Positions 41,443-49,089 of a stretch of DNA of 64,000 bases are shown one piece after another (within the stretch, counting starts at the first letter, position 1; the number at the start of each line of letters is the position of its first letter). The DNA lies in contig NZ_KB467824.1 of the NCBI RefSeq assembly GCF_000344615.1, positions 108,445 to 172,444 on the forward strand, written 5' to 3'. Made by a program: the position numbers and the translations under genes. This DNA comes from Janthinobacterium sp. CG3 (lineage in GTDB: Bacteria > Pseudomonadota > Gammaproteobacteria > Burkholderiales > Burkholderiaceae_D). Under the pieces are notes generated by a model. That model saw only the letters and a program-made list of their open reading frames with translations. It was not told where the DNA came from and made no database searches.

Positions 41443-43734
41443 TTATTTCGGAATCGTGATGGTGGACCCGCCGACCGTGAGGACGCGGCCGGCGTCGCCA
41501 CCCGGCGCCAGCGTCACGTCGGGACGCTTGCAGCCGACGTCGAGCAGCATCAGGAAGTCGGCCGACGTGCCCCTGGCCGTGCTGACAAAGGCGCCATGGT
41601 ATTCGGGCCCTGTTTTCGGAGTATACGCCGGGTCGACTACGAAGCGCTGAAACGTAGCGTTTTCGACGATGGGGCGGATGCATACCACGCTGTCGCCATT
41701 CCTGATGACAACTCCCGAGCCGACGTCGGGCTCGAAATCGACCGCCGCGTGCACGTTCCATTCAAAAGAATGGGCCATTGCGCCCGCCAGCTGATCCCGT
41801 ACCACGACGGCGTCCTGGCCCCGCAGATACCATACCTGGCGCCGCGCGGTCGTCAATTCAGCGCCGTAGGCGGCTACCGCGTCGCCTTGCGCAAAATCGA
41901 CATCGGCGCCGGGCTTGAACCCGGTGATCGCGCCGTTGTACCCCATATTTTTCCATGCGGCGGCATCAACTATTTGGCCTTTGCCGCCATCGAACGTGAC
42001 GCCATTGTGGGCTCGGGTGGTGCGATACCACGCCTTGCCCATGGCGCTTTCATAGGCGTCCTCAAAGCCGGCTTCGATCAGCAAGGGTTTGCCGCCGCTC
42101 CTGAGCACGATGCTGTTTTGATCACCGTGGCTGTGGTTGTAGGAACCGTAAGGGCTGGACTTGAAGAACAGCGAGGTACGCGCGGTGTTGTTCAAGTCGC
42201 TGTGCATGGCGGCCCAGCCGATACTCTGGAACAAGGCGGCGTTCGGCGGCGCAACGGCGTTTGGCATGGTGTTCACCGGCAGCGGATACGGCGCCTGCAG
42301 CAGTGCCAGCGAGTCTTGCGTGGCGGGATTGTTGCGCACGTACCAGGCCGCTTCGGGCGTGGCCACGCGCGAGGCGAAGGATTTGACCATCGCAAAATTG
42401 TGCTTCAATTCGTGCTCGTCGCCGAACATGTTGTTGCTGGAGCCGGGTGGCATGAATTCGGCGAAGTACTTCACGAAACCCGCCGACCACGGTTTCTTGA
42501 ACAAGTCCACGCCTGTGGCTTGTTTCAGCGCCGGCCAGACGTTCAGGTAGATTTCGGCGGTGTATTGTGCGTACGCGGTGCCGTTGGCAAAACCGCCCTC
42601 CGGGCCGCTCCACGCTGAAATTGAATTGATGTAGCCACGCGTGGCGAAATCGAACCAGGCATCGGCCTCATCGATATGTGTCAAACTCAGCGTGGCAATC
42701 GCCGCCAGATAGCCAATATTGGTGGTCGCGTGCGAGCCGAAGGGATATTGGTCCAGTGCGTTTTTAGGGTCGGTGAGTGCCGCGTGCATCTGCTTGGTGC
42801 GGTCGGTCACGTTTGCCAGCCAGCGCTTGCGGGTTGCCTCGTCGAGGTGGTTGTACAGTAAATCGACGCCTTTGATGAGCGCCAATGCGATTTGCCTGCT
42901 GAGCTGGTCCTGCGCGGTGTATGTGACGGCGGTAAAGTTTTTGTCCAAGGCGGCCAATTGGTTGCCTCTTTCGATCGCTTCTGCCAGGAAATCGACCTGG
43001 AAGCCCGCGGCGGTTGGCTTCAAATGATGCAGCAGCGCCGCCGCTTCCAACTGATGCGCGGCGGTCTGGATGCGCTGCCCCATGGCCGTGTTCAGCTTCC
43101 TTAGCGTCTCGGCACTGGTGCCGGGCTCGGGAGTCATAAACCCATTGACGTCTTCGGCCTTGGCCAGCGACAACATTTCAGTGATGCGCCATTTCACGTC
43201 AGCCGCCACCGTGGTCAAGGCGGCGGCGCGCTCCTGGGCCATCGCCGCGCTCCAATCGGCCTGGATGCTGAACTGCTCTGGCAGCATGCGCGGCATCGTC
43301 CGATTTTTCGCAATATCCTTTAAGGTATCGCTATCGGGCACCTCGAATGTCTGCGAACTGGCATCGATACTAAATGTGCGCGTGTCCGTCCATTGATTGG
43401 TTCCGACGGGGCGAACGCGCCACATGTAGGTGCCGATCTCCAGCGCGTTCGGCGGCAAATACCAGTTGCGGACGACGTTGACGCGCACCGGGTCTGTCGA
43501 TGGCGTCCAATACTCTAGCTCATAGCTGGCCGCGCCAGAGGCCCGCGACCAGGCGAACGCCGGCGGGTTCTGCACTTGGGCCTTGTTGGCGAAAGGAGCC
43601 GGCGGGTTGACCGGGGCGGGCCTGACGGCGATGACCTCGGTTGATTGCGCCCAATCCGCGTGGGCCTGGGGGTAGGCGCAGGCGATGGCCATGGCGGCGC
43701 ACATTCGTGCCAGCGGGATCGTATCAAAATTCAT
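41443..43734 (-). CDS. Heparinase II/III-type polysaccharide lyase with DUF4962 domain
   Basis: A 763-residue exported enzyme. A signal peptide ends at ACAYPQAHA (residue 26). Residues about 35-130 are a fibronectin-like strand domain (QNPPAFAWSRASGAASYELE), then the alpha/alpha-toroid DUF4962 region to about 440 (YPFGSHATTNIGYLAAIATL). The C-terminal beta-sheet heparinase II/III domain follows, with NHSHGDQNSIVLRSGGKPLL and TTRAHNGVTFDG, the His-rich catalytic zone. Related lyases cut heparin, chondroitin or oligo-alginate by beta-elimination. The substrate cannot be fixed from sequence. No TonB receptor or SusD homologue is nearby. Confidence 0.87.
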   Translation of the reverse strand: MNFDTIPLARMCAAMAIACAYPQAHADWAQSTEVIAVRPAPVNPPAPFANKAQVQNPPAFAWSRASGAASYELEYWTPSTDPVRVNVVRNWYLPPNALEIGTYMWRVRPVGTNQWTDTRTFSIDASSQTFEVPDSDTLKDIAKNRTMPRMLPEQFSIQADWSAAMAQERAAALTTVAADVKWRITEMLSLAKAEDVNGFMTPEPGTSAETLRKLNTAMGQRIQTAAHQLEAAALLHHLKPTAAGFQVDFLAEAIERGNQLAALDKNFTAVTYTAQDQLSRQIALALIKGVDLLYNHLDEATRKRWLANVTDRTKQMHAALTDPKNALDQYPFGSHATTNIGYLAAIATLSLTHIDEADAWFDFATRGYINSISAWSGPEGGFANGTAYAQYTAEIYLNVWPALKQATGVDLFKKPWSAGFVKYFAEFMPPGSSNNMFGDEHELKHNFAMVKSFASRVATPEAAWYVRNNPATQDSLALLQAPYPLPVNTMPNAVAPPNAALFQSIGWAAMHSDLNNTARTSLFFKSSPYGSYNHSHGDQNSIVLRSGGKPLLIEAGFEDAYESAMGKAWYRTTRAHNGVTFDGGKGQIVDAAAWKNMGYNGAITGFKPGADVDFAQGDAVAAYGAELTTARRQVWYLRGQDAVVVRDQLAGAMAHSFEWNVHAAVDFEPDVGSGVVIRNGDSVVCIRPIVENATFQRFVVDPAYTPKTGPEYHGAFVSTARGTSADFLMLLDVGCKRPDVTLAPGGDAGRVLTVGGSTITIPK

Positions 43735-43994
43735 GAAACTTTTTCCAGTATAAGGAGGGGAGGGCGCGACGAGCGCAGAAAGGATAGATAAGCAAAATTA
43801 TTATATTCATAATAACATGCCCGCTGGCAGGCCGGGCCGGCCCCTGAAATGGCCGCGCGGGCCGCAGGCGCATGACGTAACGCTTTGAAAAAGACAATAA
43901 AGCGCGGAAAATAGCGGCACGATGATTTATCGCAGCAACGGCGGCGCCCTACCATGGTGCCATCGGGGCACTTACTTTTTTTACGGATCGCCAC

Positions 43995-45116
43995 ATGACC
44001 ATTAAAATCAGCCAGAACTTCGACTCGGGCGCCATCGAGGTGGTGCGCGCCGACGGCGCGAACGCGATAGACCTGAACCTGCGCCAGGATTCGCACGCCG
44101 ACATCCGCCAGTGGTTCCACTTCCGCCTGCAGGGCGCGCGCGACCAAGCTTGCACGATGCGCTTCCTGAACGCCGGCCAGGCCACTTACGCGCGCGGCTA
44201 CGAGCACTACCAAGTGGTGGCCAGCTACGACACCGAAAACTGGTTCCGCGTACCGACCACCTTCGACGGCCAGGTGATGACGGTGCTGCACACGCCCGAA
44301 CTCGACAGCGTCTACTACGCGTATTTCGAGCCGTACTCGTGGGAGCGCCACCTGCGCCTGCTGGGCGAGGTGGCGGAAAACCCGCTGGCACGCGTACACG
44401 ACCTGGGCAGCAGCGTCGACGGGCGCGACATGAACCTGGTCGTCATCGGCAACCCGCAGGCGCAGAAAAAGATCTGGTTCATCGCCCGCCAGCATCCGGG
44501 CGAGACGATGGCCGAGTGGTTCATCGAAGGCTTGATCGATTCGCTACTGGACGACGCCAACCCGATCGCCCGCAAGCTGCTGCAACGGGCCGTGTTCTAC
44601 ATCGTTCCGAACATGAACCCGGACGGCTCGGTGCGCGGCAACCTGCGCACCAACGCCGCCGGCGCCAACCTGAACCGCGAATGGATGACGCCGACGCCGG
44701 AGCGCAGCCCGGAAGTGCTGTGCGTGAAAAACAAGATACACGAAGTCGGTTGCGACATGTTCTTCGATATTCACGGCGACGAGGCGCTGCCGTACAACTT
44801 CGTGGCCGGCAACGAGATGCTGAGCAACTTCACACCCGAACAGGCGGCCTTCCAGAAAGCCTTTATCGAGCGCTACAAGCAGGCCAGCCCGGATTTCCAG
44901 GACCAATACGGCTACGCCGCCAGCAAGTACAAGGAAGACATGCTGACGCTAGCGTCGAAATACATCGGCCACCATTTCCAGTGCCTGGCGTTGACGCTGG
45001 AGATGCCGTTCAAGGACAACGCCGACCTGCCCGACGCGCACGTCGGCTGGAACGGCGCGCGCAGCTCGACCCTGGGCGCGGCGATCCTGCAGCCGATTTT
45101 GTTGTCGCTGGATTGA
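43995..45116 (+). CDS. M14 zinc carboxypeptidase (cytosolic carboxypeptidase-like)
   Basis: A 373-residue peptidase of the M14D/CCP type, which removes C-terminal Glu residues in eukaryotes. An N-terminal beta domain (residues 1-115: FDSGAIEVVRADGANAIDLN, RQWFHFRLQGARDQACTMRF) is typical of CCPs. Zinc ligands are H and E of RQHPGETMAEW (about 166-171) and H of DIHGDE near 258. The catalytic Glu is in LTLEMPFKD near 335. No signal peptide, so the enzyme is cytoplasmic. It is followed after one base by the CYTH gene. Substrate in bacteria is unknown. Confidence 0.9.
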   Translation: MTIKISQNFDSGAIEVVRADGANAIDLNLRQDSHADIRQWFHFRLQGARDQACTMRFLNAGQATYARGYEHYQVVASYDTENWFRVPTTFDGQVMTVLHTPELDSVYYAYFEPYSWERHLRLLGEVAENPLARVHDLGSSVDGRDMNLVVIGNPQAQKKIWFIARQHPGETMAEWFIEGLIDSLLDDANPIARKLLQRAVFYIVPNMNPDGSVRGNLRTNAAGANLNREWMTPTPERSPEVLCVKNKIHEVGCDMFFDIHGDEALPYNFVAGNEMLSNFTPEQAAFQKAFIERYKQASPDFQDQYGYAASKYKEDMLTLASKYIGHHFQCLALTLEMPFKDNADLPDAHVGWNGARSSTLGAAILQPILLSLD

Positions 45117-45117
45117 T

Positions 45118-45582
45118 ATGGGTGTCGAAATCGAACGTAAATTCCTGTTGCGCGGCGACGGCTGGCGCGCACTGGGCCAGCCGGTCCTGTTGCGCCAGGG
45201 CTATCTGTCGTCGCAGCGCGAGCGCGTGGTGCGGGTGCGCATCGAGGGCGGCGCCGCGATGCTGACGATCAAGGGCATCAGCGTCGGCGCCAGCCGCGGC
45301 GAGTGGGAATATCCGATACCGCTGGCCGACGCCGAGCAGCTGCTCGACGGCCTGTGCGAGCGGCCGCTGGTGGAAAAATACCGCCGCCGCATCACGTTCG
45401 GCGGCATGGTCTGGGAAGTCGACGAATTCCTCGGCGCCAACGCCGGGCTGGTGGTGGCCGAGATTGAACTGGAGTCGGAGAAGCAGGCCTTCGCCAGGCC
45501 GGACTGGATCGGCGCCGAGGTCACCGACGACGCGCGCTACTTCAACTCCAGCCTGATCAAGCATCCGTATTCGCAGTGGTAG
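45118..45582 (+). CDS. CYTH-domain triphosphate tunnel metalloenzyme
   Basis: A 154-residue protein with the CYTH signature EIERKFL at residues 4-10 (ExExK). It has the expected strands of charged residues (VVRVRIEGGAAMLTIKG, EWEYPIP, VEKYRRRITFGGMVWEVDEF, VVAEIELESE). Bacterial members of this size act as inorganic triphosphatases, or rarely as adenylate cyclases. The ATG begins one base after the upstream M14 stop, so the pair is translationally linked. A terminator for the opposite strand follows. Confidence 0.92.
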   Translation: MGVEIERKFLLRGDGWRALGQPVLLRQGYLSSQRERVVRVRIEGGAAMLTIKGISVGASRGEWEYPIPLADAEQLLDGLCERPLVEKYRRRITFGGMVWEVDEFLGANAGLVVAEIELESEKQAFARPDWIGAEVTDDARYFNSSLIKHPYSQW

Positions 45583-45597
45583 CGTGGCGCGCAACGC

Positions 45598-45627
45598 AAA
45601 AAAAGCCCGCGTAGCGAACGCGGGCTT
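45598..45627 (-). terminator. Terminator of the eRF1-like/DksA-like genes
   Basis: Stem AAGCCCGCG (45603-45611) / CGCGGGCTT (45619-45627) with a 7-base loop; on the minus strand a T run follows (plus-strand A tract 45599-45604). It may also slow transcription from the CYTH side. Confidence 0.8.
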
Positions 45628-45695
45628 GCCGATGGCCGGACTGGCCGTTGGTGGCGAAGCGGCGGCCCGCTGCGGGCTGGCGCGCGCCGCCGGGA

Positions 45696-46067
45696 TCAGC
45701 TCAGGTTTTCTTTGACGAAGTACTTGCGCGCGTAGGCGAGCAGTTGGGCGTCGCTCGGATGGTCGACCGATTCCACGCCGACCACCTTGTCGGCGATCTC
45801 GGCGTGGTTTTTATTCAAGTGCTTGATGAACAGCATTTTTTCGATGCCGGGGCCGACGATCAAAATGGCCGGCGCCTCCGCGATGGCGGTGGTGATCTCG
45901 TTCAAGTACGGCGACTGGTCGGCGGCCTGGGTGCTGACTTCGACACCGGCCTTGTGGTGCTGGTTCGAGGCGGTTTTGATGGTTTCCGATTCAGCCGTGT
46001 CGCGGTTGAAATGGATGATGTGGGCTTCGGCCTGGTCGAGCCAGACGATAACGTGGTTCAGTGACAT
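45696..46067 (-). CDS. eRF1-like translational machinery family protein (baeRF-type)
   Basis: A 123-residue protein matching the small eRF1-domain-3-like proteins annotated as translational machinery proteins: HVIVWLDQAEAHIIHFNRDT at the N-terminus, AILIVGPGIEKMLFIKHLNK in the middle and VVGVESVDHPSDAQLLAYAR, KYFVKENL at the end. Such bacterial homologues of archaeal/eukaryotic release factor folds are predicted to act at the ribosome, unproven. Upstream on the same strand, 46 bases away, is a DksA-like gene, so a shared stress role is plausible. Confidence 0.8.
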   Translation of the reverse strand: MSLNHVIVWLDQAEAHIIHFNRDTAESETIKTASNQHHKAGVEVSTQAADQSPYLNEITTAIAEAPAILIVGPGIEKMLFIKHLNKNHAEIADKVVGVESVDHPSDAQLLAYARKYFVKENLS

Positions 46068-46113
46068 GGTGTTCCTTGTTGTTGGTTGCGGGGGAATGGC
46101 GTAAAGCTCTGGC

Positions 46114-46524
46114 TCAGTTCATCGCGCTGGGCACGGCGCTTTGGCTGTGTTCGATTTTTTCCTGGCAGGGAATGCAGGTTTGCGCGGTCGGGTTGGCTAG
46201 CAGGCGCGCCAGCGGCACCGTGCCGGCGCATTCGGCGCACACACCGGCAAGGCCGGCGTCCAAACGCTCCAGCGCGCCGTCGATGTCGCGCAGGGCCATC
46301 AATTCATGGTCCAGCAGCGCCATGTCGGTAGGATCAAGCTTGCCGGCGTCGCCGTCGGTGGCCTCGGCGTCAGCCGCGGCCGCCTCGGACTGCTCCGAAC
46401 CATGCAGGCGGGTGTGGATGTGGCTCTGTACCTCGGCGCGGCGCAAGCGCAATTGGGTACCCAGTTCTTCTAAGGATGACGCTGTCAATGTGCTCAAGTT
46501 GATTCTCCGATGCTTCTGTATCAA
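46114..46524 (-). CDS. DksA/TraR C4-type zinc-finger protein
   Basis: A 136-residue DksA/TraR-like protein. The C-terminal C4 finger is CAECAGTVPLARLLANPTAQ followed by TCIPCQ: spacing C-x2-C-x17-C-x2-C as in DksA. The coiled-coil part is shorter than in DksA (residues 15-85, TASSLEELGTQLRLRRAEVQ, DMALLDHELMALRDIDGALE). These proteins bind the secondary channel of RNA polymerase. It is smaller than the housekeeping DksA and is likely a paralogue. Confidence 0.88.
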   Translation of the reverse strand: MIQKHRRINLSTLTASSLEELGTQLRLRRAEVQSHIHTRLHGSEQSEAAAADAEATDGDAGKLDPTDMALLDHELMALRDIDGALERLDAGLAGVCAECAGTVPLARLLANPTAQTCIPCQEKIEHSQSAVPSAMN

Positions 46525-46866
46525 TGGTGAAGGCGTCCGCTTTCTCTCCGGGGCGAAAGCGGGCGATTAAATTTGGCGGTGCGTATGGCGCGTATCGGTT
46601 CGCGTATGTAGCGAACACGACGATTGTGCCGGGGATACGCAATCCGATCCGTTCGGCAGCGCACGCAGTCAGGGGCGGGCGCGGCGGCATGGCTTGGACG
46701 CGATGAATCGCCAAGCGGCGGACAACCGAATGCGAACTGAAGTTGGCGTGATAGGCGTTGCCAAGCTGGATGTGGTCGGTGCGTTCCATGCCGGCTCCAT
46801 TCCAGGCGGACCAAACAACCGTAATGGCAGCGCTATTTATTTATTTGGCTGCTGAGCTGAGTCTAG
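46525..46866. other. Intergenic stretch without a supported gene
   Basis: 342 bases upstream of the DksA-like gene. Open frames present on both strands lack ribosome sites and any family likeness. An AT-rich patch at 46830-46850 borders the decayed ATP-binding gene. I see no RNA gene or repeat here. Confidence 0.5.
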
Positions 46867-47150
46867 TCAGCTCCGTCCTTTATCGGTCATCCGATAGCGC
46901 TGCAGGCGGCTGGTAGCTTGCGCCGGTACGGTCATTTCCAGCTACCCTGCTGCAATGGTTGGCAACAGATAGGGTTTCCGGAAGTGTTCCGCATTTCTGA
47001 GCATTAACGTGCTTTGAAGGGCCTGCCGGCTCATTTCACCCTAGATCGCCGTCAAAAGGGCCGCCACTTCCATGGTCACTTCCATGGCGGCTTGGCCGCC
47101 GGCCTCCGCCATCAGTCGCTGCCCACATGGGCCGCGCTCGCCAGACTAAA
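46867..47150 (-). pseudogene. C-terminal remnant of an AlbA_2-type ATP-binding (Schlafen-like) gene
   Basis: Read on the minus strand, this stretch encodes LMAEAGGQAAMEVTMEVAAL, LTAI-stop-GEMSRQALQST, LMLRNAEHFRKPYLLPTIAA, G-stop-LEMTVPAQATSRLQRYRM, TDKGRS and a final stop. It fits the winged-helix C-terminus of AlbA_2/AAA_4 ATP-binding proteins, where the expected residues are Gln and Trp at the two TAG codons (47041-47043, 46942-46944). It is cut at 47150/47151, where an IS66 end begins. The N-terminal half lies at 48614-48953 on the same strand. Confidence 0.7.
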
Positions 47151-47490
47151 GTAAGCGCTCCACGAACCCCAGCCTATTCAGGATGGCAGATCGCTGGTTA
47201 AATTCAGGCTATGCAAATCCTTCACGTTCCACGGCAACAGTGCCTCGACGTGAGCCACGGTTTTCGCGACAGGCAGGTCGCGCAGCACGCGCCGCAGTTA
47301 CGTATAAGACTCGACCCCGTTCGCCTTGGTCGTCTCGAGCAGCGAGTAGATGACGGCGCTGGCGTTCGCGCCAGCCACCGTGTCGCTGAACAGCCATGCC
47401 TTACGGCCGATGACGAAGGGGCGGATCGCGTTTTCGGCGCGGTTGTTTTCCAACCATTTGGCTTGACGGACACTGAGCCGCGCTACGGAA
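47151..47490 (-). mobile_element. IS66-family remnant (transposase C-terminus)
   Basis: On the minus strand, codons from about 47478 to the TGA at 47178 encode [56 protein letters not shown]-stop, then LRRVLRDLPVAKTVAHVEAL and LPWNVKDLHSL. This is the IS66 TnpC C-terminus with one in-frame TAA. GTAAGCGCTCC at 47151 resembles the IS66 terminal inverted repeat, so the right end is probably intact. The 5' part of the element is gone, so it cannot move by itself. Confidence 0.82.
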
Positions 47491-47853
47491 GAGTGGGGAT
47501 TGATGCCATTTTCTGTCCCAAGGTGTAGTTACTCTTGGACGATGCCGATCATGATGAGTTTTGCGATGCAGACACATATTGAAAAAAACAAAAATCCGGT
47601 CGCATCGATTTAACTTGTGGAGATGTTGTTGTGAAATTTCATGAAGGAATCCGATTGAAAAATTTCCAATAATTAAAAATAATTGATGTAAATTAATATT
47701 ATTGCTTAGGCTGGCGGTATTTATGTTCGCGCATCAAGCGGGACATCAATCTGCTGACGGCGCTCAAACTATTGCCAAAACGCACTTCTGTTTTTAAGAT
47801 TCTGCGGTATTATAAATAGAATTTCGGTGCATTGTTTTTTAGTGAAGGTTAGC
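47491..47853. other. AT-rich intergenic DNA between IS remnants
   Basis: About 360 bases of clearly AT-rich sequence between the IS66 remnant and a small membrane-protein gene, unlike the rest of the window. No gene, tRNA or repeat was recognised. It probably came in with the downstream AT-rich frame. Confidence 0.55.
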
Positions 47854-48060
47854 ATGGAATTTAATAAGAAAATTTCTAGAAGTGATATAAAGTATTGCGC
47901 GATTTTTGTGGTTGTTATGATCGTGTTTCTATTTTTGATCAATTTTTCTAATATTGCTTATATCTCTTCCATTCGGGATTATGAGTACGGGGAAATAATT
48001 TCTATGCTGGTGTTAGGAGAGGTCATGATTTTATTGCATGAATTTTCTCGGCGGAAATAA
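47854..48060 (+). CDS. AT-rich two-helix membrane peptide, unknown
   Basis: A 68-residue protein with a basic N-terminus (MEFNKKISRSDIK) and two hydrophobic segments, YCAIFVVVMIVFLFLINFSN and ISMLVLGEVMILLHEF. I start at 47854; the frame is open to 47827. A weak AAGG lies upstream. Codon use is AT-rich, alien to the neighbours, and it lies between IS66 and IS1634 remnants, which points to horizontal origin. No family recognised. It may be a cargo gene fragment. Confidence 0.5.
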   Translation: MEFNKKISRSDIKYCAIFVVVMIVFLFLINFSNIAYISSIRDYEYGEIISMLVLGEVMILLHEFSRRK

Positions 48061-48256
48061 ACAAATATTTGAAGTGATTAGCGATTCCGGCACTCCCGAG
48101 TTCGACAGTTAAAATTGATTTCTCCTGCGTTTTTCACCTTGGACGCGAGTGTTTATAAGGGTTGTGCGGGCGCCTCTGGAAAATTTATGTAATGGCACGT
48201 TTTTCAAAAAATCGATATTTGTTGATATTCTAAAAATTCAGTTTTAGAGTAACGGC

Positions 48257-48613
48257 ATGTTTATCAAAGTCACCAAATCCGGTTCGCGCGGCTACGTCCA
48301 GTTTGTCGAAGCGTTTCGCGACGATGAAGGCCGCCCCTAAGCAGCACACCGTCGCCACGCTCGGCCGGCTTGACCAGTTCAACTCAGCGTTGGAGTCGGT
48401 CATTTCCGGGATGCCGCGGGTGACGGGGAAGAAGCTACCGGAAGCGCCGCCCAGCCCGGCGATCGCGTTCGAATCGGCCCGCGATTATGGCGACGTCTGG
48501 GCGCTGACCGAACTGCGGGACTCGCTCGGCTTCGACCATTCTCGCCAGATCTTCCGGCGCACCCGGCACAGCCTTGACGTCGAGGCCCTGGTCCGCGTGA
48601 TGGTGCTCAACGC
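48257..48613 (+). mobile_element. IS1634-family transposase remnant, frameshifted and truncated
   Basis: The ATG at 48257 begins MFIKVTKSGSRGYVQFVEAF, RDDEGRP, a classic IS1634-type start, then meets TAA at 48338. Reading continues one base out of frame: KQHTVATLGRLDQFNSALES, IAFESARDYGDVWALTELRD, SLGFDHSRQIFRRTRHSLDV, EALVRVMVLN. It breaks off at about 48610, so only the first about 115 of about 500 residues remain. An extra T near 48338 explains the shift. The downstream piece joins an AlbA_2 gene fragment on the other strand. Confidence 0.82.
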
Positions 48614-48953
48614 CAGATTCCCATAGCAGCAGGAGGTTGCGCTCCCGCTCGATGCTCAGAATAGGAAAGTAGGGTGGTGGATTCAGGTTGCAGCAAGCGA
48701 GCAATTCTTGCTGGGTTTTATTTAGATGGTTGTCGGACAGTTCGACCGGCGGAAAGATCGGTTGGTCACGGGCGTCGCAGTCTTGTCCGATCACGATGTA
48801 GCTGCCGCCTAAGTTCTCGAAATCATTGGCAAAAGCGCAGACTGAGCGCAAGATCGGAGCGGGATTCCAGCCGGCCTTGTACTCGATGCGCTCGGCCTCG
48901 ACGGTACGTTGGCGTAGCAGATCCTACAGATTGATGGGCAACGTATTCGGCAT
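48614..48953 (-). pseudogene. N-terminal remnant of an AlbA_2-type ATP-binding (Schlafen-like) gene
   Basis: From the ATG at 48953: MPNTLPINL-stop-DLLRQRTVE, AERIEYKAGWNPAPILRSVC, AFANDFENLGGSYIVIGQDC, DARDQPIFPPVELSDNHLNK, then FPILSIERERNLLLLWESG. AFANDFENLGGSYIVIG is the AlbA_2 core. Codon 10 is TAG where Gln (CAG) is expected. The gene ends at the IS1634 junction near 48612. The matching C-terminus is at 46867-47150. The full protein would be a DNA/RNA-binding ATP-binding protein of the AAA_4 group. Confidence 0.75.
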
Positions 48954-49089
48954 CGCGTCTGCTGAGCCTTACTCTTGCTCTGTCGATATTATTGTCGGCA
49001 CCAGGCCAAGCCGCGCCGGTGTTGCTGCTATAGACAAGCGTCAAAGCCGGCGGGGAGGGCGCGTTGCCGTCCCCGCCTTCAAACCACAA

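Noticed and set aside
46370-46789. 139-codon minus-strand frame upstream of and overlapping the DksA-like gene
   Set aside because: It overlaps the zinc-finger gene in another frame and has no ribosome site or family likeness.
48303-48626. 107-codon frame as an independent gene
   Set aside because: It is the downstream part of a frameshifted IS1634 transposase fragment, not a separate protein.
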